Shown here: in pieces, positions 1 to 7,851 of the stretch
Numbering within the stretch: the stretch's first letter is position 1
How the letters are laid out: every line of letters starts with the position of its first letter
Assembly: GCA_016705955.1 (NCBI GenBank)
Contig: JADJKO010000003.1
Coordinates: 372,001 to 436,000, forward strand
Length of the DNA: 64,000 bases
Direction: 5' to 3'
Origin: Flavobacteriales bacterium
GTDB lineage: Bacteria; Bacteroidota; Bacteroidia; Flavobacteriales_F; PHOS-HE28
The notes under the pieces: generated by a model
What the model saw: only the letters and a program-made list of their open reading frames with translations
Databases searched by the model: none
Told to the model about the DNA's origin: nothing
Program-made: the position numbers and the translations under genes

Positions 1-1
1 C

Positions 2-250
2 GACGCGGACGAGGTCCTCTATTACGTGGAGGGCGACTTCATGAGCCGCAACGACATCGCTCCAGGGCACATCAGCTTGCACCCCGCCGGCATCCCGCAC
101 GGGCCGCACCCCGGCGCCATGGAACGCAGTATCGGCAAGAAGGAGACCGATGAGCTCGCCGTGATGGTGGACACCTTCAAGCCATTGATGGTGACCGAAG
201 AGGCGATGAAGATCGACGACGGGAAATATTGGAAGAGTTGGTTGGAGTGA
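2..250 (+). CDS. hmgA: Homogentisate 1,2-dioxygenase, C-terminal part (cut by window start)
   Basis: The last 82 residues of a protein whose beginning lies outside the window. Homogentisate dioxygenase opens the ring of homogentisate to maleylacetoacetate in tyrosine and phenylalanine breakdown in the cytoplasm, using one Fe(II). The visible piece has the family C-terminal signature: EGDFMSR, then HPAGIPHGPHPGA, which carries metal-site and active-site histidines, then ELAVMVDTF and a W-rich end. The frame is open from base 2 to the TGA at 248-250. The next enzyme of this pathway seen here is hpd, about 6.4 kb downstream; these genes often sit side by side in Bacteroidota, so the DNA between them is probably inserted. 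The family call is firm; the N-terminal part cannot be judged. Confidence 0.9.
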   Translation, partial: DADEVLYYVEGDFMSRNDIAPGHISLHPAGIPHGPHPGAMERSIGKKETDELAVMVDTFKPLMVTEEAMKIDDGKYWKSWLE

Positions 251-322
251 TGCTGTACGATTGGGGCGTGCCGGTTCGAAGACTCACCGTCGCACTTTCC
301 GCTACAACTCTACACTTGCCCG

Positions 323-486
323 CCTCGAAGATGCCCATCTTCGAGGAGCAAACGATCACTGAAGGAAACTGAGCAGGATCGCGGGTGAACCATTCCGCTG
401 CATAGGCTTTTAGGCCTAAAGGACTTATTGGCACCCGTGATCCACTCGGGTCTGAGGCTCGGATAGAATTGCAGGCGTAGTGGCCT
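323..486 (+). ncRNA. Candidate IS110 bridge RNA (guide RNA) upstream of the transposase
   Basis: The leader folds by eye into the layout expected of an IS110 bridge RNA. A perfect 11-bp stem (323-333 with 336-346) comes first. Next is a large stem-loop whose outer stem pairs 377-387 with 432-442 (one G-U) and whose inner stem pairs 403-407 with 414-418; a two-sided internal loop (388-402 and 419-431) lies between them. A second, less clear structure follows, closed by 442-446 with 479-483. Bridge RNAs have a 5' stem-loop and two internal-loop domains that pair with target and donor DNA. No covariation or expression data back this, so it is a structural inference. Confidence 0.4.
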
Positions 487-561
487 ATTAGAGTTGTCGA
501 GCACAGGACCCTTAGCTCAGCCCCTCCAGCGATCACTTTACTAACCCAAAAGTAGGTGAAC

Positions 562-1563
562 ATGAAACACTGGATCGGTATCGACGTGAGCAAGGCGACA
601 TTGGATGTGGCCCTGCTGGATGAACACGGCAAGGTCACCGCCGAAGAGCAAGTGGCCAACACGGAGAAGGGTCTACGCAGCATGTGGAAGCGGTGGACCA
701 AAGCGTTCGGTCTTGCAAAAGGGGAATGCCTGGTGTGCCTTGAACCCACCGGGCACTACTCGCACCTTCCGTTGGAGACCTTGGTGCAACTGGAGGTGCT
801 CACCTGGCTGGCGCATCCCACCGACATCATCAGGAGCATCGGTGCCACACGCGGGAAGAACGACCGCATTGATGCGCTGCGGATCGCCGACTATGCCCGA
901 CGCTTCCACGACAAGGCGCGCTTGGTCACGCCCGATCACCTGCGCACCAACAAGCTCAAGCAGTTGCTTACCCGGCGGAGAACCTGGTGCGGCGCAAGAC
1001 CATGCACCACACGCATCCGCAACCTGAACAAGTGCATGGACAAGTCGCTCCAGACCGCCTTCACGCGCATCGACAAGGCGCAGATCACCGCGCTCGGCAA
1101 GTCGATCAAGCAGATCGAAGCATTGATCACGGAGGTGATCGCCGCCGATGCGGAACACCAACGCATCTATGACCTGCTCTTGTCCATTGATGGTGTCGGC
1201 CCTGTGCTGGCAGCTCATCTGCTGGCGCTCACCGAAGGCTTCCTGCGCTTCAAGACCGCTCGGGAGCTGTCCTGTCATGCAGGCTGCGCTCCCTTCGAGC
1301 ACTCCTCCGGCAGCAGCATCCGTGGCAAGACCCGTGTGTCCCGCCAGGCGCAATCCACCTTGAAGTACCTGCTGCACATGGCGGCCGTGGGGGTCACTGC
1401 ACGCAAGGGTGAATTGCAGGACTACTGGAAACGCAAGGTGGCCGAGGGCAAGCACAAGATGTCGGTGCTCAACGCCATCCGCAACAAGCTCATCCACCGC
1501 ATCTATGCCGTGATCGATCGGGGCACTCCGTTCGTGCGCAGAACGGAACCCGTCACTGCGTAG
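562..1563 (+). CDS. IS110-family transposase (DEDD N-terminal and Transposase_20 C-terminal domains)
   Basis: A recombinase of 333 aa. The N-terminus begins with the RuvC-like motif IGIDVSKATLDVAL, which supplies the first acidic residue of the DEDD site. The second half has the Transposase_20 helix-hairpin-helix core SIDGVGPVLAAHLLAL, and the C-terminal part contains the conserved serine region (GSSIRGKTRVSR). ATG at 562 is preferred to the GTG six bases upstream because it gives the normal N-terminus. Between about 977 and 1013 the reading frame is shifted: the family-like reading ENLVRRKTMHHT lies in another frame, while the actual frame encodes about 11 unrelated residues. A 1-base loss followed by a 2-base loss would explain this. 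The protein is therefore full length but possibly impaired. Confidence 0.85.
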   Translation: MKHWIGIDVSKATLDVALLDEHGKVTAEEQVANTEKGLRSMWKRWTKAFGLAKGECLVCLEPTGHYSHLPLETLVQLEVLTWLAHPTDIIRSIGATRGKNDRIDALRIADYARRFHDKARLVTPDHLRTNKLKQLLTRRRTWCGARPCTTRIRNLNKCMDKSLQTAFTRIDKAQITALGKSIKQIEALITEVIAADAEHQRIYDLLLSIDGVGPVLAAHLLALTEGFLRFKTARELSCHAGCAPFEHSSGSSIRGKTRVSRQAQSTLKYLLHMAAVGVTARKGELQDYWKRKVAEGKHKMSVLNAIRNKLIHRIYAVIDRGTPFVRRTEPVTA

Positions 1564-1801
1564 ACTTGTGCATCGGGCCGAAACGGAAGTGGGCTCTGCT
1601 GAAGAGCAACCCGCCAGGGATAGGTCTGATGAACGACAGCCATAACATGGGTCGAGGGCTGCTTCAGATCTTGACCCATGGCTGGAGTTCCTCATGCCTG
1701 AAAAAAACTTTCCCATTGGCTTGCTCAGGTCATAGAATAAGTCCTCGCTCGTTCCTCGGTGCGGGGTACCCGCTGCAATCGCTCACGCGGATCTGAACGC
1801 C

Positions 1802-4237
1802 TCAATCACCTATCGATAGTCGAAGCCATCGGATCGAGCTTTCTTCGTTCTCCAGAAAGACACGCGCGACCTCGTACTTCTGACGTGCCAATGGGTCTTC
1901 AAGAAACACCCATTGCGACTTGCGCAAGAAGAACGGGATGCTATCCGTGTTCGCGAATCCGGAGTTCGTGGTTTTCGCGTCCACGTACAGAACGGTCACT
2001 TTGTCCTGCCTTAGTCGTACCTCAAAGTCATAGCGTTGCTCCCCTTCCTTACTCGACCAAACAATTTCATAGACCGGTTCAGGGAAACGCTCCTTGAGCT
2101 TGGTATGGACAATGGACTCACCGCGCTCTCCGATATCCGAGTCGGCGTGCGTTTCGTCATCCTCAATGGCCTTGATCCACTTCACTATTGCGGCTAACTT
2201 GGACGGATGATCCGATATGAACTGAAGGTCATCAGCACTGATCGAACTGTTGGCGATTGAGCTGAGGACTTCCATCTTCCCGCTCTGTACAATAGCGAAC
2301 GCCAGATCCTTTTGGTTCTCGGAGAAGGTCTTCATGAAGAGGTCCGACCGATGTCTGTGGAACCAATCAAGCTGCTTCTTCACATCATCGTACCCCTTGC
2401 CTTCTGACCACTTAAAAAGATCACGTAGAGCCTTGATCTGTTGAGCAGAGAACTTCTGCTCGTGAAGCTCTCTGAAGGTATCATTTATCGCTGCCGCTAG
2501 ATCTCCCTTCCCCTTGCGCTTCTCCAAATCACAGAGATCCTCCCTAGCCTGAATGTCCGAATGAATGACATGACTCAAGAATGGGCGTTGGGTGAGCTCG
2601 TCATGGATGGTCAAAAGGTCAAGCGGTAAGCCTCCATTCCAATACAAGTCCTCCTTGCGCTTCCGAAAGCGTCCAGTTCCATCTGGAATTAACGCAAACT
2701 CATCGAGCAGATTTGACTCGTGCTCCAAGGCAAAGGCGACAAGCCGGTTCAGCCAAGTCATCGCATCCTGGACCATTTCCTGAGCCTTGTCGATGGTGCC
2801 GAACTGAGAAGCCGCCAAACAGAGTTTGCGGAGCGGAAACGTGACTGAAGCCCCCCAAGCCATTCGGGAACCCTCATACCAAGCATGTGAAACATCTCTC
2901 TGTGGCAGAACCAACCTTGGACCATCGGATAGAAGGTCGTGATACGCTAGGAAGACCTCTTTCTGCTCATCATCATGCGCGATGGATGGCACGCTAACCT
3001 CCCGGAGCTTCACAATGCCATTCCCGGTCTCCACAATCTCCGAATCCAACAAAATCTTGTTCAGCGGTTCAATGACCTTCTCGGTCAGCCACGTTTTGGC
3101 CTCTTCTGTTCGCGGCTTCCAATCAGGCCAGTGAGCAATGTTGTGCAAATGACCAATCCCCTTTTGCGACAGCTGGCTGAGGAGATCCTTGAACGCTGAA
3201 AGTGCGTCTATAAGGATTGAGCGATTAAGATCAGCCCCTGAAAGCTCAATGCCATCACGCTCCGTCCGAGGTACGAAGTGGGCTGAGTGGATGGTCACGG
3301 GGAAGCAGAAATCTTCCGTGCCAACCATTGGCAGGAACTTGAACAACCGAGGCAAGTCATGCGCAACAGGCACTACACAGCCATTCTCGATGCGAACAAT
3401 CACCCGAGCCATACCATGCTCCACGAAGAAGAACTCTTGAACCGATTCCGATCGACCATCATGGCCATCAACGACCTTGGTCACGCGCACCTCATGCGCC
3501 GAGGGGAATGAAGCGGCGTATTCAACGGTGCGCTCATTCGATCCATCGCGGCGATCGAGAACGACAACCGACCTCACCTCAGGCAGGGAAACAAAGGTGC
3601 ACGGCAACACTGATTCGATACTCTCCAAACCCACCATTGCAATCGAATGACTCTCAAGACCAGCAATTGGTCGAGACAGATCATACGTGAACTGGGTATC
3701 AAACCGGGTAGGCGAAGCTGGCACCATACTCGAATCCAATTCCGTCTCAGACGCCGTGATGCTCTCCTTCAAGGCTTCCTTATCGTCATAAGCCGTGCGG
3801 TCCAGTTGAAAATTGAAACTCTGGTGTTCAACTCTTTCCCCTGCGTGATCTTCAATAAGGCCTTGGACTTTAATCACGGCAGAGAGAACATGGGTTGAAA
3901 CGAACCCGGTGCCGTACTTCCCTATGTTGGTCGAGGCCAACTCCTTGTCATCCTTGTCCGAATCCGGCTTGATTAAGTTCTCCACTTCAGTCCTCCCGAA
4001 TGGGCGTCCATCATGCATCAATACAATTCGATCTGCACCCACCTCAAGAACCAAATCCACTTGGCCACCCACCTTTCGAGCATCCCAAGCATTCTGAAGT
4101 AGTTCCCAAAACCAACGTCGCTGCAACAGATCCACTTGGCTCGGAATGTCCTTGAGTCGTTCGAGCAATCTCTTTGCCGGAACTGAATGCAGTTGTGCTT
4201 GGCGAGCCTTCAACTGCTCTTCGTGGAATGATGTCAT
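1802..4237 (-). CDS. GHKL (HATPase_c, sacsin/Hsp90-like) ATPase with C-terminal DUF3883-like nuclease-type domain
   Basis: A protein of 811 aa starting at the ATG at 4237; the longer open frame upstream runs through a repeat and looks non-coding. The N-terminus carries the GHKL ATP-binding motifs: the N box ELLQNAWDA (E45, N49), the G1 box DGRPF (D76-F80) and the G2 box GKYGTGF (106-112). The C-terminal 110 residues resemble DUF3883, a restriction-endonuclease-like fold: an acidic residue in RYDFEVRL followed by VLYVDAKTT fits the D...(D/E)xK pattern. Large proteins with this pairing often occur in defence islands, but no biochemical role is established here. It is a single gene between an IS110 element and a toxin-antitoxin pair, with lower GC than the core genes, suggesting transfer. 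An anti-phage role is inference. Confidence 0.7.
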   Translation of the reverse strand: MTSFHEEQLKARQAQLHSVPAKRLLERLKDIPSQVDLLQRRWFWELLQNAWDARKVGGQVDLVLEVGADRIVLMHDGRPFGRTEVENLIKPDSDKDDKELASTNIGKYGTGFVSTHVLSAVIKVQGLIEDHAGERVEHQSFNFQLDRTAYDDKEALKESITASETELDSSMVPASPTRFDTQFTYDLSRPIAGLESHSIAMVGLESIESVLPCTFVSLPEVRSVVVLDRRDGSNERTVEYAASFPSAHEVRVTKVVDGHDGRSESVQEFFFVEHGMARVIVRIENGCVVPVAHDLPRLFKFLPMVGTEDFCFPVTIHSAHFVPRTERDGIELSGADLNRSILIDALSAFKDLLSQLSQKGIGHLHNIAHWPDWKPRTEEAKTWLTEKVIEPLNKILLDSEIVETGNGIVKLREVSVPSIAHDDEQKEVFLAYHDLLSDGPRLVLPQRDVSHAWYEGSRMAWGASVTFPLRKLCLAASQFGTIDKAQEMVQDAMTWLNRLVAFALEHESNLLDEFALIPDGTGRFRKRKEDLYWNGGLPLDLLTIHDELTQRPFLSHVIHSDIQAREDLCDLEKRKGKGDLAAAINDTFRELHEQKFSAQQIKALRDLFKWSEGKGYDDVKKQLDWFHRHRSDLFMKTFSENQKDLAFAIVQSGKMEVLSSIANSSISADDLQFISDHPSKLAAIVKWIKAIEDDETHADSDIGERGESIVHTKLKERFPEPVYEIVWSSKEGEQRYDFEVRLRQDKVTVLYVDAKTTNSGFANTDSIPFFLRKSQWVFLEDPLARQKYEVARVFLENEESSIRWLRLSIGD

Positions 4238-4322
4238 GATGGACGAAGATCCGCACTCTCTTGACTTCCTGCGACTCCTTCCGGGTCGAATGCCTCGTGG
4301 TGGGATGAGTGCAACAAGCTGT

Positions 4323-4392
4323 GACCCCGCCGCAAGGCGGGTCCAATGCACTGGCAGTGGTTGCTGGGCACGATCCGCCGTACGGCGGAGTC
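4323..4392. repeat. REP-like palindrome pair upstream of the GHKL gene
   Basis: Two hairpins, 4323-4343 (core CCGCCGCAAGGCGG) and 4372-4392 (core CCGCCGTACGGCGG), face each other across about 28 bases. The same core recurs at 5166-5186, 5223-5244, 6541-6558 and 63595-63614. The flank preceding the first hairpin (from about 4284) matches the spacer between the two 5.2-kb copies, so the unit is longer than the hairpin alone. Confidence 0.75.
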
Positions 4393-4495
4393 ATAGCCTG
4401 TAGCTGAAGAACGCCCCATTCCAACACGACCCTGAAGGGGTCGCAGCCGGTGTTCCAGCGCGTACAGACAATTCCGTCAGCCTTCGAGGATGGCC

Positions 4496-4503
4496 TAACT
4501 TCG
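4496..4503 (+). promoter_or_regulatory. Candidate -7 element for the vapB/vapC pair
   Basis: TAACTTCG lies 4 bases before the ATG of the antitoxin gene and resembles the Bacteroidota -7 consensus TAnnTTTG. The placement would give a leaderless or nearly leaderless transcript. No clear -33 TTTG is seen. Confidence 0.35.
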
Positions 4504-4507
4504 CGGT

Positions 4508-4720
4508 ATGTCCACCGCCGACTTCTTCATGAAGGTCAATGCGCTGCCTGCCGATCTCCGGAAGGAGTTGATGGACTTTCTGGAGAACCTTCTCAAGCGG
4601 AAGAACAATGAAAAGAAGCCGACAAAGCAAGGTGGTATCCCAGGTCTCGCAAAAGGGCGCATTGTGATCGCCGATGATTTCGATGCACCGCTGGACGACT
4701 TCAATCCGTACATGGAATGA
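4508..4720 (+). CDS. Antitoxin of a VapBC-type system (DUF2281-like)
   Basis: A 70-aa acidic/basic small protein with a helical first half (PADLRKELMDFLENLLKR) and a flexible second half ending in DDFDAPLDDFNPYME. This is the pattern of DUF2281-type antitoxins that accompany PIN toxins: the C-terminal tail would occupy the toxin active site. Its last codons overlap the toxin start by four bases (ATGA at 4717-4720), which implies translational coupling. Such antitoxins usually repress their own promoter with the toxin as co-repressor; the REP-like repeats just upstream are not obviously operators. Family placement rests on pattern and partner, not on a catalytic motif. Confidence 0.75.
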   Translation: MSTADFFMKVNALPADLRKELMDFLENLLKRKNNEKKPTKQGGIPGLAKGRIVIADDFDAPLDDFNPYME

Positions 4721-5103
4721 GGCTTCTGGCAGACACGCATGTGTTCCTCTGGTTCATACTTGACGACCCACGCATCGCGACAACTGCGAGACCATTGTTG
4801 GTGAGCCCGGACCATGAACGGTTCATCAGCATTGCATCGGTTTGGGAAGTAGCCATCAAGCACGGGCTCGGCAAACTCCAACTGACCGGTGGCATGTCGG
4901 GCTTCCTTCGGGACTTTGTAAAGGCCAACTTTCACCTCCTCGATATCACACCCGGTCACATTCTGGAACTGGCCACCCTTCCCCTCCACCACCGCGACCC
5001 GTTCGACCGGATGTTGATCGCCCAAGCGAGTCATGAAAGCATGCACCTGCTCACGGCCGACCCGCAATTCGAAGCGTACGATGTGCCGTTGATCACTGCT
5101 TAG
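4717..5103 (+). CDS. vapC: PIN-domain ribonuclease toxin (VapC family)
   Basis: A 128-aa PIN domain that fills the whole protein, the usual VapC length. The acidic metal-binding residues are visible: D6 in LLADTH, E44 in ASVWEVAIK, D97 in DPFDRMLIAQA and D115 in LLTADPQF. PIN toxins cleave RNA, commonly tRNA or rRNA, with Mg2+ or Mn2+ when the antitoxin is degraded. The gene overlaps its antitoxin by four bases. All four acidic positions are present, so it should be active. The pair lies in the accessory stretch between hmgA and hpd, where such modules often stabilise inserted DNA. Confidence 0.87.
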   Translation: MRLLADTHVFLWFILDDPRIATTARPLLVSPDHERFISIASVWEVAIKHGLGKLQLTGGMSGFLRDFVKANFHLLDITPGHILELATLPLHHRDPFDRMLIAQASHESMHLLTADPQFEAYDVPLITA

Positions 5104-5165
5104 CCAGCCGCATTCCGCGTGAGCGCTCGAAGCGGTACTCCGCAAGCCGAACGAGCACCCGCTGC

Positions 5166-5244
5166 GACCCCGCCGTACGGCGGGTCGAATGCCTTCGTGA
5201 TGGGATGAATGCTAATGTCTGTGACCCCGCCGTACGGCGGGGTC
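5166..5244. repeat. REP-like palindrome doublet
   Basis: Two palindromes, 5166-5186 and 5223-5244 (the second a perfect 22-bp palindrome with core CCGCCGTACGGCGG), are separated by a spacer whose sequence (GGGTCGAATGCC...) is also found at about 4284-4322. This doublet layout resembles REP/REPIN elements. It sits between vapC and the AAA_14 ATPase gene. Confidence 0.8.
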
Positions 5245-5323
5245 GCATCCGGCGTTCGCGAGAGAGCCGACAGCGCTTGCATTCTACCTTGCAATTCCAC
5301 AACTTTGTTGTCGATTTACAACC

Positions 5324-6460
5324 ATGCGGAAACGCCCCGAACTGCTCGCACGACTGAACAAGGCGCTGGCGCGCAGCCCGATCGTCATGCTGGTGGGCCC
5401 ACGCCAATGCGGCAAGACCAGCTTGGCCCGTCAGCTTGTCGGCGAGCGCTCGCCCAACTATTTCGACCTGGAACAGCATGCCGTGGCCCAAGTGATGGCG
5501 GATCCCGGCCTGGTGCTGGACGGCCTGAAGGGACTGGTCGTACTGGATGAGGCCCAACGCGAACCGCGCCTCTTCCCCCACCTGCGCGTACTGGCCGACC
5601 GAAACCGGAAACCGGCAAAATTCCTAGTGCTTGGCAGCGCCTCACCGGAACTAACCCGGCAGGCCGCTGAGTCGCTTGCAGGCCGCGTGGAGATCATCGA
5701 GCTGCGGGGCTTCGACTTGGGCGAAGTGAAGGAGACCGAGCACGAGGCACTTTGGCTGCGCGGCGCCTTCCCACGCTCGTTCCTCGCTCGCAATGGCGAA
5801 GAGAGCATGGTGTGGCGGGAGAACTTCATCAGCACCTTCCTGGAGCGCGACCTCAGTAACCTCGGCTTCGGCATGTCGCCCGTGGTGATGCGCAGGTTCT
5901 GGACCATGCTCGCGCACTACCACGGCCAGATCTGGAACGCCGCGCAGATGTCAACGGCATTGGGCATCTCGGCGAGCAGTGCGCGCAACTACCTCGATGC
6001 GCTTGAACAGACCTTCATGGTGAGGCGGCTGCAACCCTGGCACATCAACACGAAGAAGCGCTTGGTGAAGAGCCCCAAGGTGTATGTGCGCGACACGGGG
6101 CTACTGCATGCGCTCGACGGCATTTCCACCATGAAGCGGTTGTGGACCTATCCGCGCCTCGGTGCATCGTGGGAAGGGTTCGCCATCGAAGAGGTATTGA
6201 GCGCCTTCAAGCCGCGCGAGGCATGGTTCTATGCCACGCAAGCAGGGGCCGAGCTCGACCTCTTCTTCCTGCACAAGGGCAAGCGTGTGGGCGTGGAGAT
6301 CAAACGCACCGGCGCACCAGCCATGTCCCGCTCCATGCATGTGGCCCTGGAGGATCTGAAGCTGGACAAGCTCTACTTCGTGTATCCCGGCAACTTGAGG
6401 GTGAAGCTGGCCCCCAAGGTGGAAGCCGTTCCGTTCGGACAGCTCCGAACCTTGGTTTGA
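5324..6460 (+). CDS. AAA_14/DUF4143 family ATPase
   Basis: A 378-aa protein of the widespread ATP-binding AAA_14 plus DUF4143 family. Walker A is GPRQCGKTS (25-33), Walker B is VVLDEAQ (D75, E76), and a sensor-like LGSASPEL follows. The second half has a winged-helix-like segment and the C-terminal DUF4143 with a restriction-endonuclease-like core (AELDLFFLHKGKRVGVEIKR), which includes an E-I-K of the (D/E)xK type. The cellular role is not established; many copies occur in Bacteroidota accessory regions. The gene stands alone between REP-like repeats. A second, broken member lies at 9183-10240; the two share organisation but are clearly diverged, so this is not a recent duplication. Confidence 0.88.
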   Translation: MRKRPELLARLNKALARSPIVMLVGPRQCGKTSLARQLVGERSPNYFDLEQHAVAQVMADPGLVLDGLKGLVVLDEAQREPRLFPHLRVLADRNRKPAKFLVLGSASPELTRQAAESLAGRVEIIELRGFDLGEVKETEHEALWLRGAFPRSFLARNGEESMVWRENFISTFLERDLSNLGFGMSPVVMRRFWTMLAHYHGQIWNAAQMSTALGISASSARNYLDALEQTFMVRRLQPWHINTKKRLVKSPKVYVRDTGLLHALDGISTMKRLWTYPRLGASWEGFAIEEVLSAFKPREAWFYATQAGAELDLFFLHKGKRVGVEIKRTGAPAMSRSMHVALEDLKLDKLYFVYPGNLRVKLAPKVEAVPFGQLRTLV

Positions 6461-6480
6461 GCACTACCCTGTCCACCCTA

Positions 6481-6558
6481 GTCCACCGTGCGGCGGGGTT
6501 GTGCGTGCTTGCGTGAGCGATTGAAGCGGAAACCCCGCAAGTCCGCCGTACGACGGAC
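6481..6558. repeat. Degenerate REP-like sequences before hpd
   Basis: GTCCACCGTGCGGCGGGGTT at 6481 and a near-palindrome at 6541-6558 (GTCCGCCGTACGACGGAC) are diverged members of the CCGCCGTACGGCGG family. They fill most of the gap between the ATPase gene and hpd. Confidence 0.6.
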
Positions 6559-6651
6559 GCGGAGTTGCAGCGGAAAGCGCGACGGTGAGGCTTTGCGAAC
6601 CGGCACGCCCAAGAAATGACCGAACTTTGACGCTCCAATAATTCCGATCCC

Positions 6652-7791
6652 ATGGCCATCGAAAGCGCAACCCCTGATCTGAAGAAGATCATCCTAGGAG
6701 CCGCTGACTTCCTTCCCCTGCTCGGCACGGACTACATCGAACTGTACGTCGGCAACGCCAAACAGAGCGCGCACTTCTACAAGACGGCCTTCGGCTTCCA
6801 GAGCTTGGCCTACGCGGGTTTGGAGACCGGCGTGAAGGACCGCAGCAGCTTCGTGCTGGTGCAGGACAAGATCCGCCTGGTGCTCACCACACCGCTCACA
6901 AAGGAGAACCCGATCAACGACCACTTACGCGAGCATGGCGATGGCGTGAAGGTGATCGCGCTGTGGGTGGATGATGCGCGCAAGGCGTATGAGGAAGTGA
7001 TCAAGCGCGGCGCGGTGAGCTACTTCGAGCCGATGACGGAGAAGGACGCCGACGGCGAAGTGGTGAAGAGCGGGATCAAGTTGTACGGCGACACGGTACA
7101 CATCTTCATTGAGCGCAAGAACTACCACGGCGCCTTCCTGCCGGGCTACAAGCCGTGGAAGAGCGCATACAACCCCACCACCACGGGCCTGATGTACGTG
7201 GACCACATGGTGGCGAACGTGGGCTGGAACCAGATGAACAAGTGGGTGAAGTTCTACGAGGAGGTGATGGGCTTCGCGAACGTGCTGAGCTTCGATGACA
7301 AGGACATCAGCACAGAGTACAGCGCGCTGATGAGCAAGGTGATGAGCAACGGCAACGGCCGCATCAAGTTCCCGATCAACGAACCCGCCGAGGGCAAGAA
7401 GAAGAGCCAGGTGGAGGAGTACCTCGACTTCTACAACGGCGAAGGCGTGCAGCACATCGCCGTCGCGACCGATGACATCGTAAAGACCGTGCGCGACCTG
7501 ATGGCGCGTGGTGTGGAATTCCTGAAAGTACCGTCGAGCTACTATGAAGGGTTGCTGGACCGCGTGGGCCCGATCGATGAGGATCTCGCACCCTTGGCAG
7601 AACTCGGCATCCTGGTGGATCGCGACGACGAGGGCTACCTGCTACAGCTCTTCACCAAGCCGGTGGAGGATCGCCCGACGATGTTCTTCGAGATCATCCA
7701 ACGCAAAGGCGCGAAGAGCTTCGGCAAGGGGAATTTCAAGGCGCTGTTCGAGGCGATCGATCGGGAGCAGGAATCGAGGGGGACGTTGTAG
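6652..7791 (+). CDS. hpd: 4-hydroxyphenylpyruvate dioxygenase
   Basis: A 379-aa Fe(II) dioxygenase converting 4-hydroxyphenylpyruvate to homogentisate in tyrosine degradation. Two vicinal-oxygen-chelate domains are visible (about 20-160 and 180-350). The iron ligands are H185 in YVDHMVANV, H268 in GVQHIAVATDD and E347 in MFFEIIQRKG. The C-terminal gate helix (SFGKGNFKALFEAIDREQ) is intact and the length is normal. Its product is the substrate of HmgA at the window start, but about 6.4 kb of accessory DNA separates them. A candidate terminator follows at 7811. Its 3' tail is repeated twice further downstream, at 8951-9119 and 10895-10961, interleaved with accessory genes. Confidence 0.95.
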   Translation: MAIESATPDLKKIILGAADFLPLLGTDYIELYVGNAKQSAHFYKTAFGFQSLAYAGLETGVKDRSSFVLVQDKIRLVLTTPLTKENPINDHLREHGDGVKVIALWVDDARKAYEEVIKRGAVSYFEPMTEKDADGEVVKSGIKLYGDTVHIFIERKNYHGAFLPGYKPWKSAYNPTTTGLMYVDHMVANVGWNQMNKWVKFYEEVMGFANVLSFDDKDISTEYSALMSKVMSNGNGRIKFPINEPAEGKKKSQVEEYLDFYNGEGVQHIAVATDDIVKTVRDLMARGVEFLKVPSSYYEGLLDRVGPIDEDLAPLAELGILVDRDDEGYLLQLFTKPVEDRPTMFFEIIQRKGAKSFGKGNFKALFEAIDREQESRGTL

Positions 7792-7810
7792 AACCGACAT
7801 ACAATTCGAG

Positions 7811-7836
7811 AAAGGCGCTTTGACCAAGGCGCCTTT
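7811..7836 (+). terminator. Candidate hpd terminator hairpin
   Basis: AAAGGCGC (7811-7818) pairs with GCGCCTTT (7829-7836) and is followed by CTACTTTTC. It lies 20 bases after the hpd stop. A similar hairpin occurs after the third hpd tail at about 10984. Confidence 0.6.
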
Positions 7837-7851
7837 CTACTTTTCAGGACC

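Larger units (their letters stand above)
251..1800 (+). mobile_element. IS110-family insertion sequence, ends not resolved
   Basis: The interval between hmgA and the GHKL ATPase gene holds one IS110-family transposase with about 310 bp of non-coding DNA before it and about 240 bp after it. IS110 elements have no conventional terminal inverted repeats and usually make no target duplication, so exact ends cannot be read from one copy. The long non-coding leader fits the IS110 group, where the guide RNA lies upstream of the transposase. A hairpin with arms 1646-1653 and 1673-1680 lies downstream of the gene and may be near the right end. The span given is the maximum possible extent. Confidence 0.45.

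Noticed and set aside
323..346. hmgA terminator
   Set aside because: The hairpin is strong but has no U run and lies 73 bases past the stop inside the IS leader, where it fits the guide-RNA layout better; not excluded.
673..1716. Long minus-strand ORF (347 codons)
   Set aside because: Shadow of the IS110 transposase; the translation has no family features while the plus strand has clear motifs.
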